Notes under the pieces: model-generated | Told to the model about the DNA's origin: nothing | Seen by the model: only the letters and a program-made list of their open reading frames with translations | The model's database searches: none | Position numbers and translations under genes: made by a program | Source of the DNA: Paucibacter sp. DJ2R-2 | GTDB lineage: Bacteria > Pseudomonadota > Gammaproteobacteria > Burkholderiales > Burkholderiaceae_C | Assembly (NCBI RefSeq): GCF_025717675.1 | Contig: NZ_JAJIRT010000009.1 | Location: forward strand, 62,001 to 126,000 | Reading direction: 5' to 3' | DNA: 64,000 bases | Shown here: positions 43,280 through 54,389 of the stretch, in pieces | How positions within the stretch are numbered: the first letter of the stretch is position 1 | How the letters are laid out: each line of letters begins with the position of its first letter

Positions 43280-45688
43280 TCAACGCTTGGCCAGACGCTG
43301 CCAGGTCTCGATCACGGTGTCCGGATTCAAGGAAATGGAAACAATGCCCTCGCTGGCCAGCCAGTCGGCGAAGTCCGGGTGGTCGCTGGGCCCTTGGCCG
43401 CAGATGCCGATGTACTTACCGGTGGCGCGGCAGGCGGTGATGGCGCGCGAGATCATGGCCTTGACGGCAGGATCGCGCTCGTCGAAGTCACCGGCCAGTT
43501 GCTCCAGGCCGGAGTCGCGGTCCAGGCCCAGGGTCAGCTGGGTCAGGTCGTTGGAGCCGATCGACATGCCGTCGAAATGCTCCAGGAACTGCTCAGCCAG
43601 GATGGCGTTGCTGGGCACCTCGCACATCATGATGACGCGCAGGCCGTCCGTGCCGCCATCAGCGGCACGCTTGAGGCCGCGCTCGGCCAGCATGCCGACC
43701 ACGCGTTCGGCCTGGCGCACCGTGCGCACGAAGGGCACCATGATCTCGATATTGCTCAGGCCCATATCGCTGCGGGCGCGCTTGAGCGCCTCGCACTCCA
43801 TGGCGAAGGCATCGGAGAACTCGCCGCTGATGTAGCGCGAAGCGCCGCGGAAGCCCAGCATCGGGTTCTCTTCATCGGGCTCGTAGCGCGAACCGCCGAT
43901 CAACTTGCGGTACTCATTGCTCTTGAAGTCCGACAAGCGCACGATCACCGGGCGCGGGTAGAACGCAGCCGCAATGGTGGCGATGCCTTCGACCAGCTTG
44001 TCGACGTAGAAAGCGCGCGGCGAGGCGTGGCCGCGGGCCACCGACTCGACCGCCTTCTTCAAGTCAGCATCGATATTCGGATAGTCCAGGATGGCCTTGG
44101 GGTGGACGCCGATATTGTTGTTGATGATGAATTCCAGGCGGGCCAGGCCGACACCTGCGCTGGGCATCTGGGCAAAGTTGAAGGCCAGCTGCGGATTGCC
44201 AACGTTCATCATGATCTTGATCGGGCAGTACGGCAGTTCACCCCGATGGACTTCGCTGACTTCCGTTTCCAGCAGGCCGTCATAGATATAGCCGGTGTCA
44301 CCTTCCGAGCAGGCCACGGTCACCAGTTGACCATCCTTCAGCGTCTCGGTCGCGTCACCGCAACCGACCACAGCCGGAATGCCCAGCTCACGCGCGATGA
44401 TGGCAGCGTGGCAGGTACGACCACCGCGGTTGGTGACGATGGCGGCGGCGCGCTTCATCACCGGCTCCCAGTTCGGGTCGGTCATGTCGGTGACCAGCAC
44501 ATCTCCAGGCTGGACACGTTCCATTTCGCTGATGTTGTGCACCAGACGCACCGGGCCGGTGCCGATCTTCTGACCGATCGCGCGGCCTTCGGCCAGCACG
44601 GCGCTGTGGCCCTTGAGCTTGTAGCTGTGCTCGACCTGGCCTTCGGCCTGGCTTTTCACGGTCTCGGGGCGTGCCTGCAGGATGTAAAGCTGGCCATCGA
44701 CACCGTCGCGGCCCCACTCGATGTCCATGGGGCGCTGGTAATGCTGCTCGATGATGAGCGCGTACTTGGCCAGCTCGATCACTTCCGCATCGTTGAGCGA
44801 ATAGCGGTTGCGCGCTTCCGGCAGGGTGTCCACGGTCTTGACCAACTTACCCGAGGCGGCCCGCTCTTCCGGCGAGGAGAACTCCATTCGGATCAGCTTG
44901 GATCCGAGGTTACGTCGGATGATGGGGAGTTTGCCTCGGGCCAAGGCCGGCTTGTGCACATAGAACTCGTCGGGGTTGACGGCGCCCTGCACCACGGTCT
45001 CTCCGAGGCCGTAACTGGAGGTGATGAAGACCACATCCTTGAAGCCAGACTCGGTGTCGATGGTGAACATGACGCCGGCCGAACCGAGGTCGGAGCGCAC
45101 CATGCGCTGCACACCGGCTGACAAGGCCACGTCGGCGTGGGCGAAGCCCTTGTGAACGCGGTAGCTGATGGCGCGGTCGTTGTAGAGGGAGGCGAACACC
45201 TCCTTCATCTTGTGCAAGACCTCTTCGATGCCCACCACGTTCAGGAAGGTCTCCTGCTGGCCGGCGAAAGAGGCGTCGGGCAGGTCTTCTGCCGTGGCCG
45301 AGGAACGCACGGCAAAGGACACGCCGGGGTTGTCGGCGGTCAGCTGCGCAAACGAGGTGCGGATCTCTGCTTCCAGGTCGGCCGGAAAGGGCTGCGCCTC
45401 CAACCAGCCGCGAATCTCAGCACCGGCCTCGGCCAGCGCGCGCACATCGTCGGTGTTCAGGGTCGCCAGGCGCGCCTCGATGCGCTTGTCCAGGCCTTCG
45501 TGCTTGAGGAACTCACGGAAGGCGTGCGCGGTGGTGGCAAAGCCGCCAGGCACGCGAACGCCCGAATGGGCCAGTTCCGAAATCATCTCGCCGAGGCTGG
45601 CGTTCTTACCGCCAACGACCTCGACGTCGCTCATCCTCAGATTCTCAAAGGGGACGACCAGGGCGGTCGGCTCATAGCGTGCAGACAT
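43280..45688 (-). CDS. ppsA: Phosphoenolpyruvate synthase
   Basis: An 802-residue PEP synthase, which converts pyruvate and ATP to PEP, AMP and phosphate for gluconeogenesis. The N-terminal ATP-binding domain has [12 protein letters not shown] and [21 protein letters not shown]. The swivelling domain holds the catalytic His in [18 protein letters not shown], and the C-terminal PEP-binding domain has [17 protein letters not shown] and the [10 protein letters not shown] cysteine. The ATG at 45688 is the normal start. Its ribosome-binding site can be hidden in a hairpin (45695-45721). The divergent neighbour ppsR encodes its regulatory kinase/pyrophosphorylase. Confidence 0.97.
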   Translation of the reverse strand: MSARYEPTALVVPFENLRMSDVEVVGGKNASLGEMISELAHSGVRVPGGFATTAHAFREFLKHEGLDKRIEARLATLNTDDVRALAEAGAEIRGWLEAQPFPADLEAEIRTSFAQLTADNPGVSFAVRSSATAEDLPDASFAGQQETFLNVVGIEEVLHKMKEVFASLYNDRAISYRVHKGFAHADVALSAGVQRMVRSDLGSAGVMFTIDTESGFKDVVFITSSYGLGETVVQGAVNPDEFYVHKPALARGKLPIIRRNLGSKLIRMEFSSPEERAASGKLVKTVDTLPEARNRYSLNDAEVIELAKYALIIEQHYQRPMDIEWGRDGVDGQLYILQARPETVKSQAEGQVEHSYKLKGHSAVLAEGRAIGQKIGTGPVRLVHNISEMERVQPGDVLVTDMTDPNWEPVMKRAAAIVTNRGGRTCHAAIIARELGIPAVVGCGDATETLKDGQLVTVACSEGDTGYIYDGLLETEVSEVHRGELPYCPIKIMMNVGNPQLAFNFAQMPSAGVGLARLEFIINNNIGVHPKAILDYPNIDADLKKAVESVARGHASPRAFYVDKLVEGIATIAAAFYPRPVIVRLSDFKSNEYRKLIGGSRYEPDEENPMLGFRGASRYISGEFSDAFAMECEALKRARSDMGLSNIEIMVPFVRTVRQAERVVGMLAERGLKRAADGGTDGLRVIMMCEVPSNAILAEQFLEHFDGMSIGSNDLTQLTLGLDRDSGLEQLAGDFDERDPAVKAMISRAITACRATGKYIGICGQGPSDHPDFADWLASEGIVSISLNPDTVIETWQRLAKR

Positions 45689-45694
45689 GGGAAA

Positions 45695-45721
45695 ACTCCG
45701 TGATGTTGAAAATTCCGGAGT
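45695..45721 (-). promoter_or_regulatory. Hairpin masking the ppsA ribosome-binding site
   Basis: On the minus strand ACTCCG (45721-45716) can pair with CGGAGT (45700-45695) around a 15-nt loop. The CGGAG arm is the Shine-Dalgarno sequence, six nt before the ATG. Pairing would block initiation. Confidence 0.55.
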
Positions 45722-45896
45722 CCCGCCGGGGCGCCCGCAGCGCCCCCCATGAATTGCAGCCACGCGGCATCCCGGCCGATTCTTTGTGATTCTGTTTGTG
45801 AGACGGGGATGGTCATGGCGCGAAGGCAGGACATTTCGCGCGATTCTACGGGCAGGCCCGACTTATGATGAAGAAAGACTCTAGAGCATTCCGACC

Positions 45897-46718
45897 ATGC
45901 CCAATCGCACCGTGTACTTTGTCTCGGACGGCACCGGCATCACCGCCGAGACCTTTGGCAACTCCATCCTGGCCCAGTTTCCTGGCAAGCCGCGCCATGT
46001 GCGCCGGCCCTTTGTGGACACGGCCGAGAAGGCCCACCAGGTGGTGCACGAGATCAACCAGACCAGCGAGCAAGAAGGCCGGCGCGCCATCGTCTTCGCC
46101 ACCCTGGTCAACCGCGAGGTGCTGCAGGTCGTGCGCGAGCATTGCAAGGCCCGGGTGCTGGACATGTTCAACACCTTCATCGAACCGCTGGAAGAAGAGT
46201 TCCAGGTCAAGAGCAACCACCGGGTCGGCCGCTTCTCGGATGTGGCACGCAGCCAGGAGTACCACGACCGCATCGAGGCCATCAACTTCTCGCTGGCCCA
46301 CGACGACGGGCAGTCGGCCAAGAACCTGGAGTCGGCCGATGTCATCCTGGTCGGCGTGTCGCGCAGCGGCAAGACACCGACTTCGCTCTACCTGGCCATG
46401 CAGCATGGCATCAAGGCCGCGAACTATCCGCTGATCCCGGAAGACTTCGAGCGAAGCAAGATCCCGTCCATGCTGGAGCCGCACAAGCGCAAATGCTTCG
46501 GTCTGACCATCGACCCTGAGCGCCTCTCGCAGATTCGCAACGAGCGCCGCCCGGGCAGCAAGTATGCCGACCTGATGAACTGCCGCTACGAGGTCAATGA
46601 GGCCGAAGCCATGATGAAGCGCAATGGCATCGCCTGGCTGTCATCGACCCACAAGTCGATCGAGGAAATCGCCACCACCATCCTGCGCGACATCCGGCCG
46701 GATCGACTGATCTACTAG
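45897..46718 (+). CDS. ppsR: PEP synthase regulatory protein (bifunctional kinase/pyrophosphorylase)
   Basis: A 273-residue DUF299/PSRP protein that inactivates PEP synthase by ADP-dependent phosphorylation of a threonine and reactivates it by phosphorolysis. The conserved start RTVYFVSDGTGITAETFGNS, the P-loop GVSRSGKTPTSLYLA, and the C-terminal block (RYEVNEAEAMM, followed by IAWLSSTHKSIEEI) are all present. Divergence from ppsA is the typical arrangement in Burkholderiales and supports the target assignment. Its stop codon overlaps that of the converging RNA methyltransferase gene within a CTAG palindrome. Confidence 0.96.
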   Translation: MPNRTVYFVSDGTGITAETFGNSILAQFPGKPRHVRRPFVDTAEKAHQVVHEINQTSEQEGRRAIVFATLVNREVLQVVREHCKARVLDMFNTFIEPLEEEFQVKSNHRVGRFSDVARSQEYHDRIEAINFSLAHDDGQSAKNLESADVILVGVSRSGKTPTSLYLAMQHGIKAANYPLIPEDFERSKIPSMLEPHKRKCFGLTIDPERLSQIRNERRPGSKYADLMNCRYEVNEAEAMMKRNGIAWLSSTHKSIEEIATTILRDIRPDRLIY

Positions 46719-47503
46719 CCCTGCGCCACCAAGCGCTGGCGCGCCGACTCGTACAGGCAGATGGACGCTGCACTGCCGACATTCAGCGATTCTTCCCCAC
46801 CAGGCTGAGGAATGCCGACCGTCAGGCTGCAGCGAGCCATCAGCTCCGCCTGAACGCCCTGCCCTTCATGGCCCATGACCCAGGCGCAGGGGCTGGGCAG
46901 CTGGATCTGGTGCAGTTGCGCTTCGGCATAAGAGCTGGTGGCCACCAGCGGCAGCTTCAAGGCGGCCAGGTCTTCGGGCGCCAGGCCCTCGATCAGACGC
47001 AGACCGAAATGCGCGCCCATGCCGGCGCGCAAGACTTTGGGTGACCACAGAGCCGCCGTGCCCTTGAGCGCCAAGACCTGGCGAAAACCCATGGCCGCCG
47101 CGCTGCGCAAGATCGTGCCGACATTGCCGGCGTCTTGCAGGCGGTCCAGCACCACGGTGTCCGCCTCGGGGGCCAGGTCTTGCCCGGCGTCCAAGGGCAC
47201 TTCAAAGCCGATCTGCGCCGGTGACTCCAGGCCGCTGATCTGCTTGAACAAGGCCAGGGGTACGACCAACTGGCGCGGTGCCGCGTCACCCAGGGCGCGC
47301 AACACCGGGTCCGCCGCGGCCGCCTCGGTCAGCACTGCCTGCAGCACCGGATGGCCACGTTGCAAGCAGGCGCGTACCAGATGGTCGCCCTCCAGCCAGA
47401 CGCTGCCCAGCTTGCGATAGGCGCTGCCGTCCTGGCTGAGTTTGCGCAGGCGTTGCAAGGCGGGGTTGTCCCGCGAGGTGATGTGAAGAATCTGACTGCT
47501 CAT
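46715..47503 (-). CDS. SpoU/TrmH-family RNA methyltransferase
   Basis: A 262-residue SPOUT methyltransferase. The N-terminal substrate-binding domain is followed by the trefoil-knot catalytic domain, with [20 protein letters not shown] (motif 1), [10 protein letters not shown] (motif 2) and [22 protein letters not shown] (motif 3). It probably 2'-O-methylates rRNA or tRNA; the site cannot be read from sequence. Its ATG overlaps the rnhB stop (ATGA), so it is co-translated at the end of the lpxB-rnhB stretch. Confidence 0.92.
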   Translation of the reverse strand: MSSQILHITSRDNPALQRLRKLSQDGSAYRKLGSVWLEGDHLVRACLQRGHPVLQAVLTEAAAADPVLRALGDAAPRQLVVPLALFKQISGLESPAQIGFEVPLDAGQDLAPEADTVVLDRLQDAGNVGTILRSAAAMGFRQVLALKGTAALWSPKVLRAGMGAHFGLRLIEGLAPEDLAALKLPLVATSSYAEAQLHQIQLPSPCAWVMGHEGQGVQAELMARCSLTVGIPQPGGEESLNVGSAASICLYESARQRLVAQG

Positions 47504-48138
47504 GCGCTCTCGATGATCTGGCGCACCGGGCCGAAGCTGCGTCGGTGCCAGGCGCTTACACCGTGGCTGCGCAGAGCCGCCAGGTGCTCGGCCGTGGGGT
47601 AGCCCTTGTGGCCGGCAAAACCGTATTCAGGGTGCAGTTCGTGCATGGCCATGCATTGGCGGTCACGCGCCACCTTGGCCAAGATGGAGGCCGCCGAGAT
47701 CGCCTGCACCTTGGCGTCGCCCTTGACGATGGCCTCGGCCGGAATCTTGAGCACGGGCAAGCGGTTGCCATCGACCAGCACCTTGGCAGGCTTCAGGCGC
47801 AGGCCCTCGACCGCGCGCTTCATGGCCAGCATGGTGGCCTGCAGAATATTCAGGCGGTCGATTTCTTCGACGCTCGCTTCGGCGATGCAGCAGCACAAGG
47901 CTTTGGCACGGATTTCGTCGAACAGGCGCTCGCGCTTCTTTTCGGTCAGAACCTTGGAGTCGGCCAGGCCCAGGATCGGGTTGGCATCATCGAGGATGAC
48001 GGCAGCGGCCAGCACCGGGCCAGCCAGGGGCCCGCGGCCAGCTTCGTCGACGCCGGCCAGCAAGCCGATGCCATCCCAGCTCAAGCCCAATTGCTGAGGC
48101 TCACGGGAATCAGCAGCCGAGGACTTGCGCGATCGCAT
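47500..48138 (-). CDS. rnhB: Ribonuclease HII
   Basis: A 212-residue RNase HII that removes RNA from RNA-DNA hybrids, including single ribonucleotides. The catalytic [14 protein letters not shown] motif (first two acidic residues) is followed by [19 protein letters not shown] and the [21 protein letters not shown] block with the later catalytic Asp. The ATG at 48138 overlaps the end of lpxB by 29 nt; the frame is open further upstream within lpxB but without homology. The first 26 residues are a poorly conserved basic tail. Confidence 0.95.
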   Translation of the reverse strand: MRSRKSSAADSREPQQLGLSWDGIGLLAGVDEAGRGPLAGPVLAAAVILDDANPILGLADSKVLTEKKRERLFDEIRAKALCCCIAEASVEEIDRLNILQATMLAMKRAVEGLRLKPAKVLVDGNRLPVLKIPAEAIVKGDAKVQAISAASILAKVARDRQCMAMHELHPEYGFAGHKGYPTAEHLAALRSHGVSAWHRRSFGPVRQIIESA

Positions 48139-49255
48139 CGCAGGCCTTTTGCGCGGTATTGCAGCGCAGCAGCTCATGTTGTTGCTGAAACACTGCCCGC
48201 GCCCGCTCGCAGCGCGGCGCGTCGTCCAGCCAGGCCAAGCCTTCATGCGCCAGCGCCTCGGGCGTGCACTGATCCTGGATCAGCTCGGGCACGATGAACT
48301 CACGCGCCAGCACATTGGGCAGGCCCACCCAAGGTTGGTAGTTCTTGCCCTTCATGCGCCACCAGTTGAGCGCGTGCATGCGATAGGCGATCACCATGGG
48401 CCGCTTGAACAGCGCCGCCTCCAGCGTGGCCGTGCCGCTGGCCACCAGGGTGATGTCGCAGGCGGCCAGGGCCTCGTGCGAACGACCATCCAGCAGATCA
48501 AGCTTCAAGCCCGACGCGTGCCGAGCCACCAGCGGATCAATCAGCGAGCGCAAGCCCGGCGCCACCGGCATCACAAAGCGCAGCTCGGGCCGCGCGCGTT
48601 GCATCAGGACGGCGGCGCGCAGCAAGGGCTCGGCGATATAGCGGATCTCGCTGCGGCGGCTGCCGGGCAACAAGGCGACGACGGTGTCAGCATCGCCTAA
48701 CTTCAGAGCCGAGCGGGCCTGCGTTTGCGGTGGCTGCAGCGGAATCGCATCGGCCAAGGGGTGGCCCACATAGCTGGCGCCGATGCCGTGGGCCTGCAAA
48801 AGCTCAGGCTCAAAAGGGAACAAGCACAGCACATGGTCGGCCGAACGCTTGATCTTCTCGACCCGCTCGGCGCGCCAGGCCCAGATCGAGGGGCAGACGA
48901 AATGCACCGTCTTCACGCCCGCTTCGCGCAGGCGCTGCTCCAGGCCGAAATTGAAATCGGGCGCGTCCACGCCGATGAAGGCGGCCGGCGGCTGGGCCAG
49001 CAGGCGGTCGCCCAACTGGCGGCGGATGGCCAGCAGCTCGCGGATATTGAGCAAGGCATCGACATAGCCAAACACCGAGAGCTTGCTCGATGGCCACCAG
49101 GCTTCGAAGCCCCGGGCGGCCATGCGCGGGCCGCCAATGCCCTGGGTCTTGAGCTCGGGCCAACGCGCTTGCAGGCCCTGGATCAGCAAACTGGCGAGCA
49201 GGTCTCCGGAAGCCTCGCCGGCCACCAAGGCTAGGCTCAGCGAAGGCTCAGCCAT
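48110..49255 (-). CDS. lpxB: Lipid-A-disaccharide synthase
   Basis: A 381-residue GT19 glycosyltransferase that joins UDP-2,3-diacylglucosamine and lipid X into lipid A disaccharide at the inner face of the inner membrane. Signature segments are [15 protein letters not shown] at the N-terminus, [22 protein letters not shown] and [10 protein letters not shown]. It lies 4 nt after lpxA in the classical lpxD-fabZ-lpxA-lpxB order. Confidence 0.97.
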   Translation of the reverse strand: MAEPSLSLALVAGEASGDLLASLLIQGLQARWPELKTQGIGGPRMAARGFEAWWPSSKLSVFGYVDALLNIRELLAIRRQLGDRLLAQPPAAFIGVDAPDFNFGLEQRLREAGVKTVHFVCPSIWAWRAERVEKIKRSADHVLCLFPFEPELLQAHGIGASYVGHPLADAIPLQPPQTQARSALKLGDADTVVALLPGSRRSEIRYIAEPLLRAAVLMQRARPELRFVMPVAPGLRSLIDPLVARHASGLKLDLLDGRSHEALAACDITLVASGTATLEAALFKRPMVIAYRMHALNWWRMKGKNYQPWVGLPNVLAREFIVPELIQDQCTPEALAHEGLAWLDDAPRCERARAVFQQQHELLRCNTAQKACDAIAQVLGC

Positions 49256-49259
49256 GGGA

Positions 49260-50054
49260 TCAGCGCACCAGACCGCGCTTGGCGCTGGCGATGAAGTCCA
49301 GCATCAGCTGCACATCAGCCTGAGAGTCCTCGCCCTGCTCGCCCCGCAGCACAGCGATCTGCTCGACCGACTGCTCCAGCGTCAGGCCGCTGCGGAAGAT
49401 CAGCTTGTGCAGCTGACGGATCACGGCGATGCGCTCGTTGCTGAAGCCGCGGCGGCGCAGGCCCGTCAGGTTGACGGCGCGCACAGCCAGCGGATTGCCA
49501 TCCACGGTCATGAAAGGCGCGACATCCTGCGACACATGGCCCTGGAAACCGATCATGGCGTGGGCGCCGATCTTGACGAACTGGTGCACGCCGGTCAGGC
49601 CGCCAATCACCGCCCAGTCACCCACATGCACATGGCCGGCCAGCGTGGCGTTGTTGGCCAGCACGCAGTGACTGCCCAGCTGCACGTCATGGGCCAGATG
49701 CACATAGGCCATGATCCAGTTGTCGGACCCGACCCGGGTGATGCCCTCTTCCTTGAGCGTGCCGGTGTTGAGCGTGCAGAATTCGCGCACGGTGTTGCGG
49801 TCGCCGATCACGAGTTCGGTCAGCTCGCCGCCGTGGCTCATATCCTGCGGCATCGCGCCGATGGAGCTGAACTGGTAGAACTGGTTGTCGCCACCGATGG
49901 TGGTGCGGCCTTCGATCACACAGTGCGGGCCGATGCGGGTGCCCGCACCGATCTTCACCTGCGGGCCGATCAGGGTGTAGGCACCGACCGTGACCGAACT
50001 GTCCAGCTCGGCAGCGGGGTCGATGATGGCCGTCGGGTGAATCCTGCTCGTCAT
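49260..50054 (-). CDS. lpxA: UDP-N-acetylglucosamine acyltransferase
   Basis: A 264-residue left-handed beta-helix acyltransferase that starts lipid A synthesis by O-acylating UDP-GlcNAc with an acyl-ACP. Hexapeptide repeats run from [20 protein letters not shown] onwards. The catalytic His lies in [13 protein letters not shown], and [15 protein letters not shown] is a further conserved turn. The C-terminal helical part ([19 protein letters not shown]) is complete. It lies 13 nt after fabZ. Confidence 0.97.
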   Translation of the reverse strand: MTSRIHPTAIIDPAAELDSSVTVGAYTLIGPQVKIGAGTRIGPHCVIEGRTTIGGDNQFYQFSSIGAMPQDMSHGGELTELVIGDRNTVREFCTLNTGTLKEEGITRVGSDNWIMAYVHLAHDVQLGSHCVLANNATLAGHVHVGDWAVIGGLTGVHQFVKIGAHAMIGFQGHVSQDVAPFMTVDGNPLAVRAVNLTGLRRRGFSNERIAVIRQLHKLIFRSGLTLEQSVEQIAVLRGEQGEDSQADVQLMLDFIASAKRGLVR

Positions 50055-50067
50055 GTCGCGCAGTGCC

Positions 50068-50511
50068 TCAGGCTTCGATACGGCGCATGGTGCAGATCAG
50101 CTGCGCCTCGCAAGCCAGCTCAGCGCCCACCATGACCTTGCCGCTGAATTTGTAGATGCCGGCCTTGGCGCGGTCCAGAGTCACATCCAGCAGCAGCTGG
50201 TCACCGGGCTCGACCACACGCTTGAAGCGGGCGTTGTCGATGCCAGCAAAGTACACCACCGTGTTCTCATCGAGCACGGTGCCATTGCTGTCCAGAGCCA
50301 GCAAGGTGGCGGCCTGAGCCATGGCTTCGAGCATCAGCACACCCGGCATGACGGGGCGGTGCGGGAAATGGCCGACGAAATAGGGCTCGTTGATGCTGAC
50401 GTTCTTGATCGCCTGGATGCGCTTGCCCTTCTCGATCTCGATCACGCGGTCCACCAGCAGCAGCGGGTAGCGATGCGGGAGCTTCTTGAGAATTTCGTGG
50501 ATGTCCATCAT
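50068..50511 (-). CDS. fabZ: 3-hydroxyacyl-[acyl-carrier-protein] dehydratase FabZ
   Basis: A 147-residue hot-dog-fold dehydratase of fatty acid elongation. It has the [18 protein letters not shown] start, the catalytic His in [22 protein letters not shown] and the matching Glu in the same helix. The start is a tandem ATGATG; the first overlaps the lpxD stop codon and the second would remove one Met. AGAAGAA upstream serves as ribosome-binding site. It supplies the hydroxyacyl pool shared with LpxA and LpxD. Confidence 0.97.
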   Translation of the reverse strand: MMDIHEILKKLPHRYPLLLVDRVIEIEKGKRIQAIKNVSINEPYFVGHFPHRPVMPGVLMLEAMAQAATLLALDSNGTVLDENTVVYFAGIDNARFKRVVEPGDQLLLDVTLDRAKAGIYKFSGKVMVGAELACEAQLICTMRRIEA

Positions 50512-51539
50512 GTTGAATTCTTCTTCTCTAGTGCGCGGATACGGTCGCGCAAGGTATGCAATTGACGCAGTGTGGCCGCGTTCTTTTCCCAGCTGGCATT
50601 GTCGTCGAAGGGGAAGACGCCGCTGTACTGGCCCGGCTGCTTGATGCTGCGGCTGACCACGGTGGCAGCCGAAACATGGACTTGGTCCACCAAGCTCAGA
50701 TGCCCCAGGATGATGGCGCCACCACCGACCGTGCAATGGGCGCCGATGCGCGCGCTGCCCGCCACACCGGCACAGCCGGCCATGGCCGTGTGTGCGCCGA
50801 CATGGACGTTGTGACCGATCTGGATCAGGTTGTCGAGCTTGACGCCGTCTTCCAGCACGGTGTCCTCGAGCGCGCCGCGGTCGATGCAGGTGTTGGCGCC
50901 GATCTCCACATCGTTGCCAATGCGCACCGCGCCCAGCTGCTCGATCTTTTCCCAGCGCCCTTGCGTCGGTGCGAACCCGAAACCGTCAGCGCCGATGACC
51001 ACGCCCGCATGCACGATACAGCGCTCACCGATCTGGCAATCAAAGCCCAAGGTCACCCGGGCGGCCAGGCGGCTGCCGGAGCCCACGCGGGCATTGCGCT
51101 CGACCACGCAGTGCGGGCCGATCTGGGCGCCATCGCCGATTTGCGCGCCGGCCTCGATCACCGCCAGAGCACCGATGCTGACATCCGCGCCAATCAGCGC
51201 ACTCGCGTCAATCACGGCACTGGGATGGATGCCTGCCGCAGCGCGCGGGCGCACGCGCGCCGCCCACCATTGGGTGAGCCGCGCGAAATAGAGGTAAGGA
51301 TCGGGCGTGACGATGGCGGCGCCGCGAGCAGCGGCGGCCTCGGCAAAGGCCGGAGCCACGATCACGCAGGCCGCTGAGCTGCTGGCCAGCTGCGCCTGGT
51401 AGCGAGGATTGGACAGAAAGCTCAGCGTGCCCGCATCGGCCGCTTCCAGCGGGCCGATGCGCGTGATCTGCGTTTCGGACGCACCATGAAGATCGCCGCC
51501 CAAGGCGGCGATCACATCAGCCAGTGAGACTGCGCCCAC
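50508..51539 (-). CDS. lpxD: UDP-3-O-acylglucosamine N-acyltransferase
   Basis: A 343-residue hexapeptide-repeat acyltransferase, third step of lipid A synthesis. The N-terminal uridine-binding domain ([21 protein letters not shown], then FLSNPRY) precedes the beta-helix ([20 protein letters not shown]), the catalytic His region [17 protein letters not shown], and a C-terminal helix. The start is the GTG at 51539, three bases after the skp stop; no ATG fits. AGAAG lies 6-10 nt upstream. Confidence 0.96.
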   Translation of the reverse strand: MGAVSLADVIAALGGDLHGASETQITRIGPLEAADAGTLSFLSNPRYQAQLASSSAACVIVAPAFAEAAAARGAAIVTPDPYLYFARLTQWWAARVRPRAAAGIHPSAVIDASALIGADVSIGALAVIEAGAQIGDGAQIGPHCVVERNARVGSGSRLAARVTLGFDCQIGERCIVHAGVVIGADGFGFAPTQGRWEKIEQLGAVRIGNDVEIGANTCIDRGALEDTVLEDGVKLDNLIQIGHNVHVGAHTAMAGCAGVAGSARIGAHCTVGGGAIILGHLSLVDQVHVSAATVVSRSIKQPGQYSGVFPFDDNASWEKNAATLRQLHTLRDRIRALEKKNST

Positions 51540-51542
51540 TGA

Positions 51543-52052
51543 TTACTTCTGGGCGTTGAGCGCGTCGATCACCTTCTTGGTGATGTCCACGCGGGCGCTG
51601 AAGTGGATGGCATCTTGCAGGATCAGGTCGTACTTTTCAGCATCGAAGATCTGCTTGATGACCTTGTTGGCGCGGTCGACGACAGCTTGCAGCTCTTCGT
51701 TCTTGCGCTGCGTCAGGTCTTCCTGCCACTCGCGGCGCTTGCGCTGCAAGTCGCGGTCCAGCTCGACCAAGTCACGCTGGCGACGGTTGCGCTCGGCTTC
51801 CGACAAGGTCGGCGCTTCCTTTTCCAGCTTCTCAGCCGAATTGCGCAGCTTGGACTCAATGTCCTTGAGCTCTTTCTCTCGCTTGCCGAATTCGATTTCC
51901 AGCTTCTGGGTCGCAGCCTTGCCGACATTGGCTTCGCGCAACACGCGATCGCTGTTGACATAGCCAATCTTCAAGTCCTGCGCCTGCACGCCCAGCGTCG
52001 ACACAGACATCATGGCAGCCAAAGCCACCGCCTTAAAAAGCTTGCTCTTCAT
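51543..52052 (-). CDS. skp: OmpH/Skp family periplasmic chaperone
   Basis: A 169-residue periplasmic chaperone. A signal peptide (1-24, VQA-Q) is followed by LKIGYVNSDRVLREA and long charged helices forming the coiled-coil tentacles, ending in the hydrophobic trimer strand (YDLILQDAIHFSARVDIT). Skp escorts unfolded outer-membrane proteins to the BAM complex, whose BamA gene is directly upstream. The ATG overlaps the bamA stop (ATGA). Confidence 0.94.
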   Translation of the reverse strand: MKSKLFKAVALAAMMSVSTLGVQAQDLKIGYVNSDRVLREANVGKAATQKLEIEFGKREKELKDIESKLRNSAEKLEKEAPTLSEAERNRRQRDLVELDRDLQRKRREWQEDLTQRKNEELQAVVDRANKVIKQIFDAEKYDLILQDAIHFSARVDITKKVIDALNAQK

Positions 52053-54379
52053 CAGAATGCAGTCCCGATCTGGAATTGGAATTTTTCGATTCTATCTGTT
52101 GGATGTTTGCGCAAGGGCACGCCATAGCTCAGACGCAGCGGACCCATGGGTGAGACCCAACTCAAGCCGAAACCTGCCGAAGCCCTCAACATGGAGGTGC
52201 CGTTCTTCAAGGTATCGAAATTGATCTTTTCATGCTCTGCCCAGACGTTGCCGGCATCGACGAAACCGAACAGGCGGAAGGTCTTGTCATTGCCGCTGCC
52301 CGGAACCGGCAGATAGAGCTCAGCATTGACGTTGACGCGACGATTGCCGCCCGAGTAGGAGCCGGTCACATCAACCGGACCCAAAGAGCCCGCTTCGAAC
52401 ACGCGCACCGAACCGAGGCCGCCGGCGTAGAAATTCTTGAAGATCGGATATGGCCGGCCGCCAATGCCAGCGCCCCAACCGAGTTCACTGTTCAAGCCCA
52501 GAGTGATCTTGTTGGTGATGGGGATGTACTGCTGGTACTGAAGATTGGCACGGACATAGCGCGCATCACCAGCCGGGCTCATTTCCAGGTTGATGCGCTG
52601 GTACTTGCCAAACATGGGCGAGATGATGCTGTCGCGGCTGTCGCGCTGCCAGCCAATGGTCAGCGGCAAGGACAGGCTGTTGTTACCAAAAGCGCGACCG
52701 TAGAGCAGATAGCTCAAAGGCAGGCCCTGGTTGGTGGTCATCTTGGTGCGCTCGTAGCCGACCCCGAAGAACACCGTGTCCTGTTCCGAGAACGGCACGC
52801 CAAAACGGATCGAACCGCCATGCGTGACCATCTCAAACTGCTCGCCCAGGTTATTGAGCGGCTTCTGCGTGCGGTAGAAGACATCGAGCGCGCGCGAGAC
52901 ACCGTCGACCGTGAAATACGGATCCACCGTGGACAGCACCAGAGCGCGGCCGACCGAAGAGGTGTTCACTTCCACGCCCAGGTAATTGCCCGAGCCGAAC
53001 ACGTTTTCCTGCTTGATCGCACCTGTGAAGGACAGCTTCTGCTGGCTGGAGTAACCGGCACCGACCTGAATATTGCCGGTCGGCCGTTCTTCCACTGTCA
53101 AGATCACATCGACCTGATCCTGGGCACCGGCGACCTCGTTGGTGTCGATGGTCACTTCCTTGAAGTAGCCGAGGCGCTCAACGCGGTCACGCGAGGCCTT
53201 GATACGACGACCGTCGTACCAGGCCGATTCGAACTGCCGGAACTCGCGTCGAATCACTTCGTCCCGGGTGCGGTTGTTGCCTGCAATCAGCACGCGGCGC
53301 ACATAGACACGACGAGCCGGCTCGGCCACGAAGGTCACCACCACTTGGCCGGTGGCCCGATCGATTTCAGGGCGGCTGTCGACACGCGCGAAGGCGTAGC
53401 CGAAGCTGCCATACAAATCGGTGAAGGCACGGGTAGTCTGGGCCACGGCCTCGCCCTGATAGGGCTGGCCAGGGCGCAACAGCACCATGCGGCGGAAATC
53501 TTCCTCGCGCCCGAGGAACTCGCCCTCCAACTTGACGGCGGTCACGGTGTAGGGCTGGCCTTCATTGACCGTGACGGCAATACTGATGCTCTGCTTGTCC
53601 GGCGAGATCGTCACCTGGGTCGAGGTGACGGCGAACTCCAGATAGCCGCGGTTCATGTAGTAGGAGCGCAGCGTCTCCAGATCGGCATTGAGCTTGGTGC
53701 GGGAATAGCGGTCGGTCTTGGTGTACCAAGTCAACCAGCCGCTGCTGGTCTGCTCCAGCAGACCCAGCAAGGTGCTCTCGGAAAACACCTTGCTGCCCAG
53801 GATGCGCACTTCGCCAATCTTGGCCGGCTCGCCCTCGCTCACGGTGAAGCTGACGTTGACGCGGTTGCGCTCCAGCGGCGTGATGGTGGTGGTGACCTCG
53901 GCACCGTAGAGGCTGCGCGTCAGGTACTGGCGCTTGAGCTCCTGCTCGGCGCGGTCGGCCAAGGCGCGGTCAAAGGGCTTACCCTCACCGATGCCCACGT
54001 CCTTCAAGGACTTGCTGAGCGCTTCGGTGTCGAATTCCTTCAAGCCGATGAAGCTCACATTGGCAATGATGGGCCGCTCTTCAATCATGATGACAACATC
54101 GTTGCCGTCAATATTGATGCGCACATCCTTGAACAGGCCGGTCGCGAACAGGGCGCGCAGTGCGGCCGCGCCCTTGTCGTCGTTGTAGCTGTCGCCGACG
54201 CGGAAGGGCAAGGAGGCAAAGACGGTGCCGGGGTCGGTACGCTTCAGACCCTCGACGCGAATATCCTTGAGAACAAAGGGATCCACCGCCCAGGCGGCGC
54301 CTGACTGCAGTGTGGCCGCAAGGGCCAAGGTCAGGATGGAGGGGCGCAGGGGCGCTCCCGTTCTAAAGAATGAGGACAT
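52052..54379 (-). CDS. bamA: Outer membrane protein assembly factor BamA
   Basis: A 775-residue Omp85 protein with a signal peptide (1-31, ending AWA), five POTRA domains (from FVLKDIRVEGLKRTDPGTVF to about 430) and a 16-strand barrel. The lid/loop 6 motif VRVFEAGSLGPVD is a variant of VRGF-based sequences, and the last residue is Phe. It inserts beta-barrel proteins into the outer membrane. The start is the ATG at 54379; rseP is 10 nt upstream. In the barrel the usual VRGF reads VRVF, worth checking in homologues. Confidence 0.97.
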   Translation of the reverse strand: MSSFFRTGAPLRPSILTLALAATLQSGAAWAVDPFVLKDIRVEGLKRTDPGTVFASLPFRVGDSYNDDKGAAALRALFATGLFKDVRINIDGNDVVIMIEERPIIANVSFIGLKEFDTEALSKSLKDVGIGEGKPFDRALADRAEQELKRQYLTRSLYGAEVTTTITPLERNRVNVSFTVSEGEPAKIGEVRILGSKVFSESTLLGLLEQTSSGWLTWYTKTDRYSRTKLNADLETLRSYYMNRGYLEFAVTSTQVTISPDKQSISIAVTVNEGQPYTVTAVKLEGEFLGREEDFRRMVLLRPGQPYQGEAVAQTTRAFTDLYGSFGYAFARVDSRPEIDRATGQVVVTFVAEPARRVYVRRVLIAGNNRTRDEVIRREFRQFESAWYDGRRIKASRDRVERLGYFKEVTIDTNEVAGAQDQVDVILTVEERPTGNIQVGAGYSSQQKLSFTGAIKQENVFGSGNYLGVEVNTSSVGRALVLSTVDPYFTVDGVSRALDVFYRTQKPLNNLGEQFEMVTHGGSIRFGVPFSEQDTVFFGVGYERTKMTTNQGLPLSYLLYGRAFGNNSLSLPLTIGWQRDSRDSIISPMFGKYQRINLEMSPAGDARYVRANLQYQQYIPITNKITLGLNSELGWGAGIGGRPYPIFKNFYAGGLGSVRVFEAGSLGPVDVTGSYSGGNRRVNVNAELYLPVPGSGNDKTFRLFGFVDAGNVWAEHEKINFDTLKNGTSMLRASAGFGLSWVSPMGPLRLSYGVPLRKHPTDRIEKFQFQIGTAF

Positions 54380-54389
54380 GCAAGTAGAG

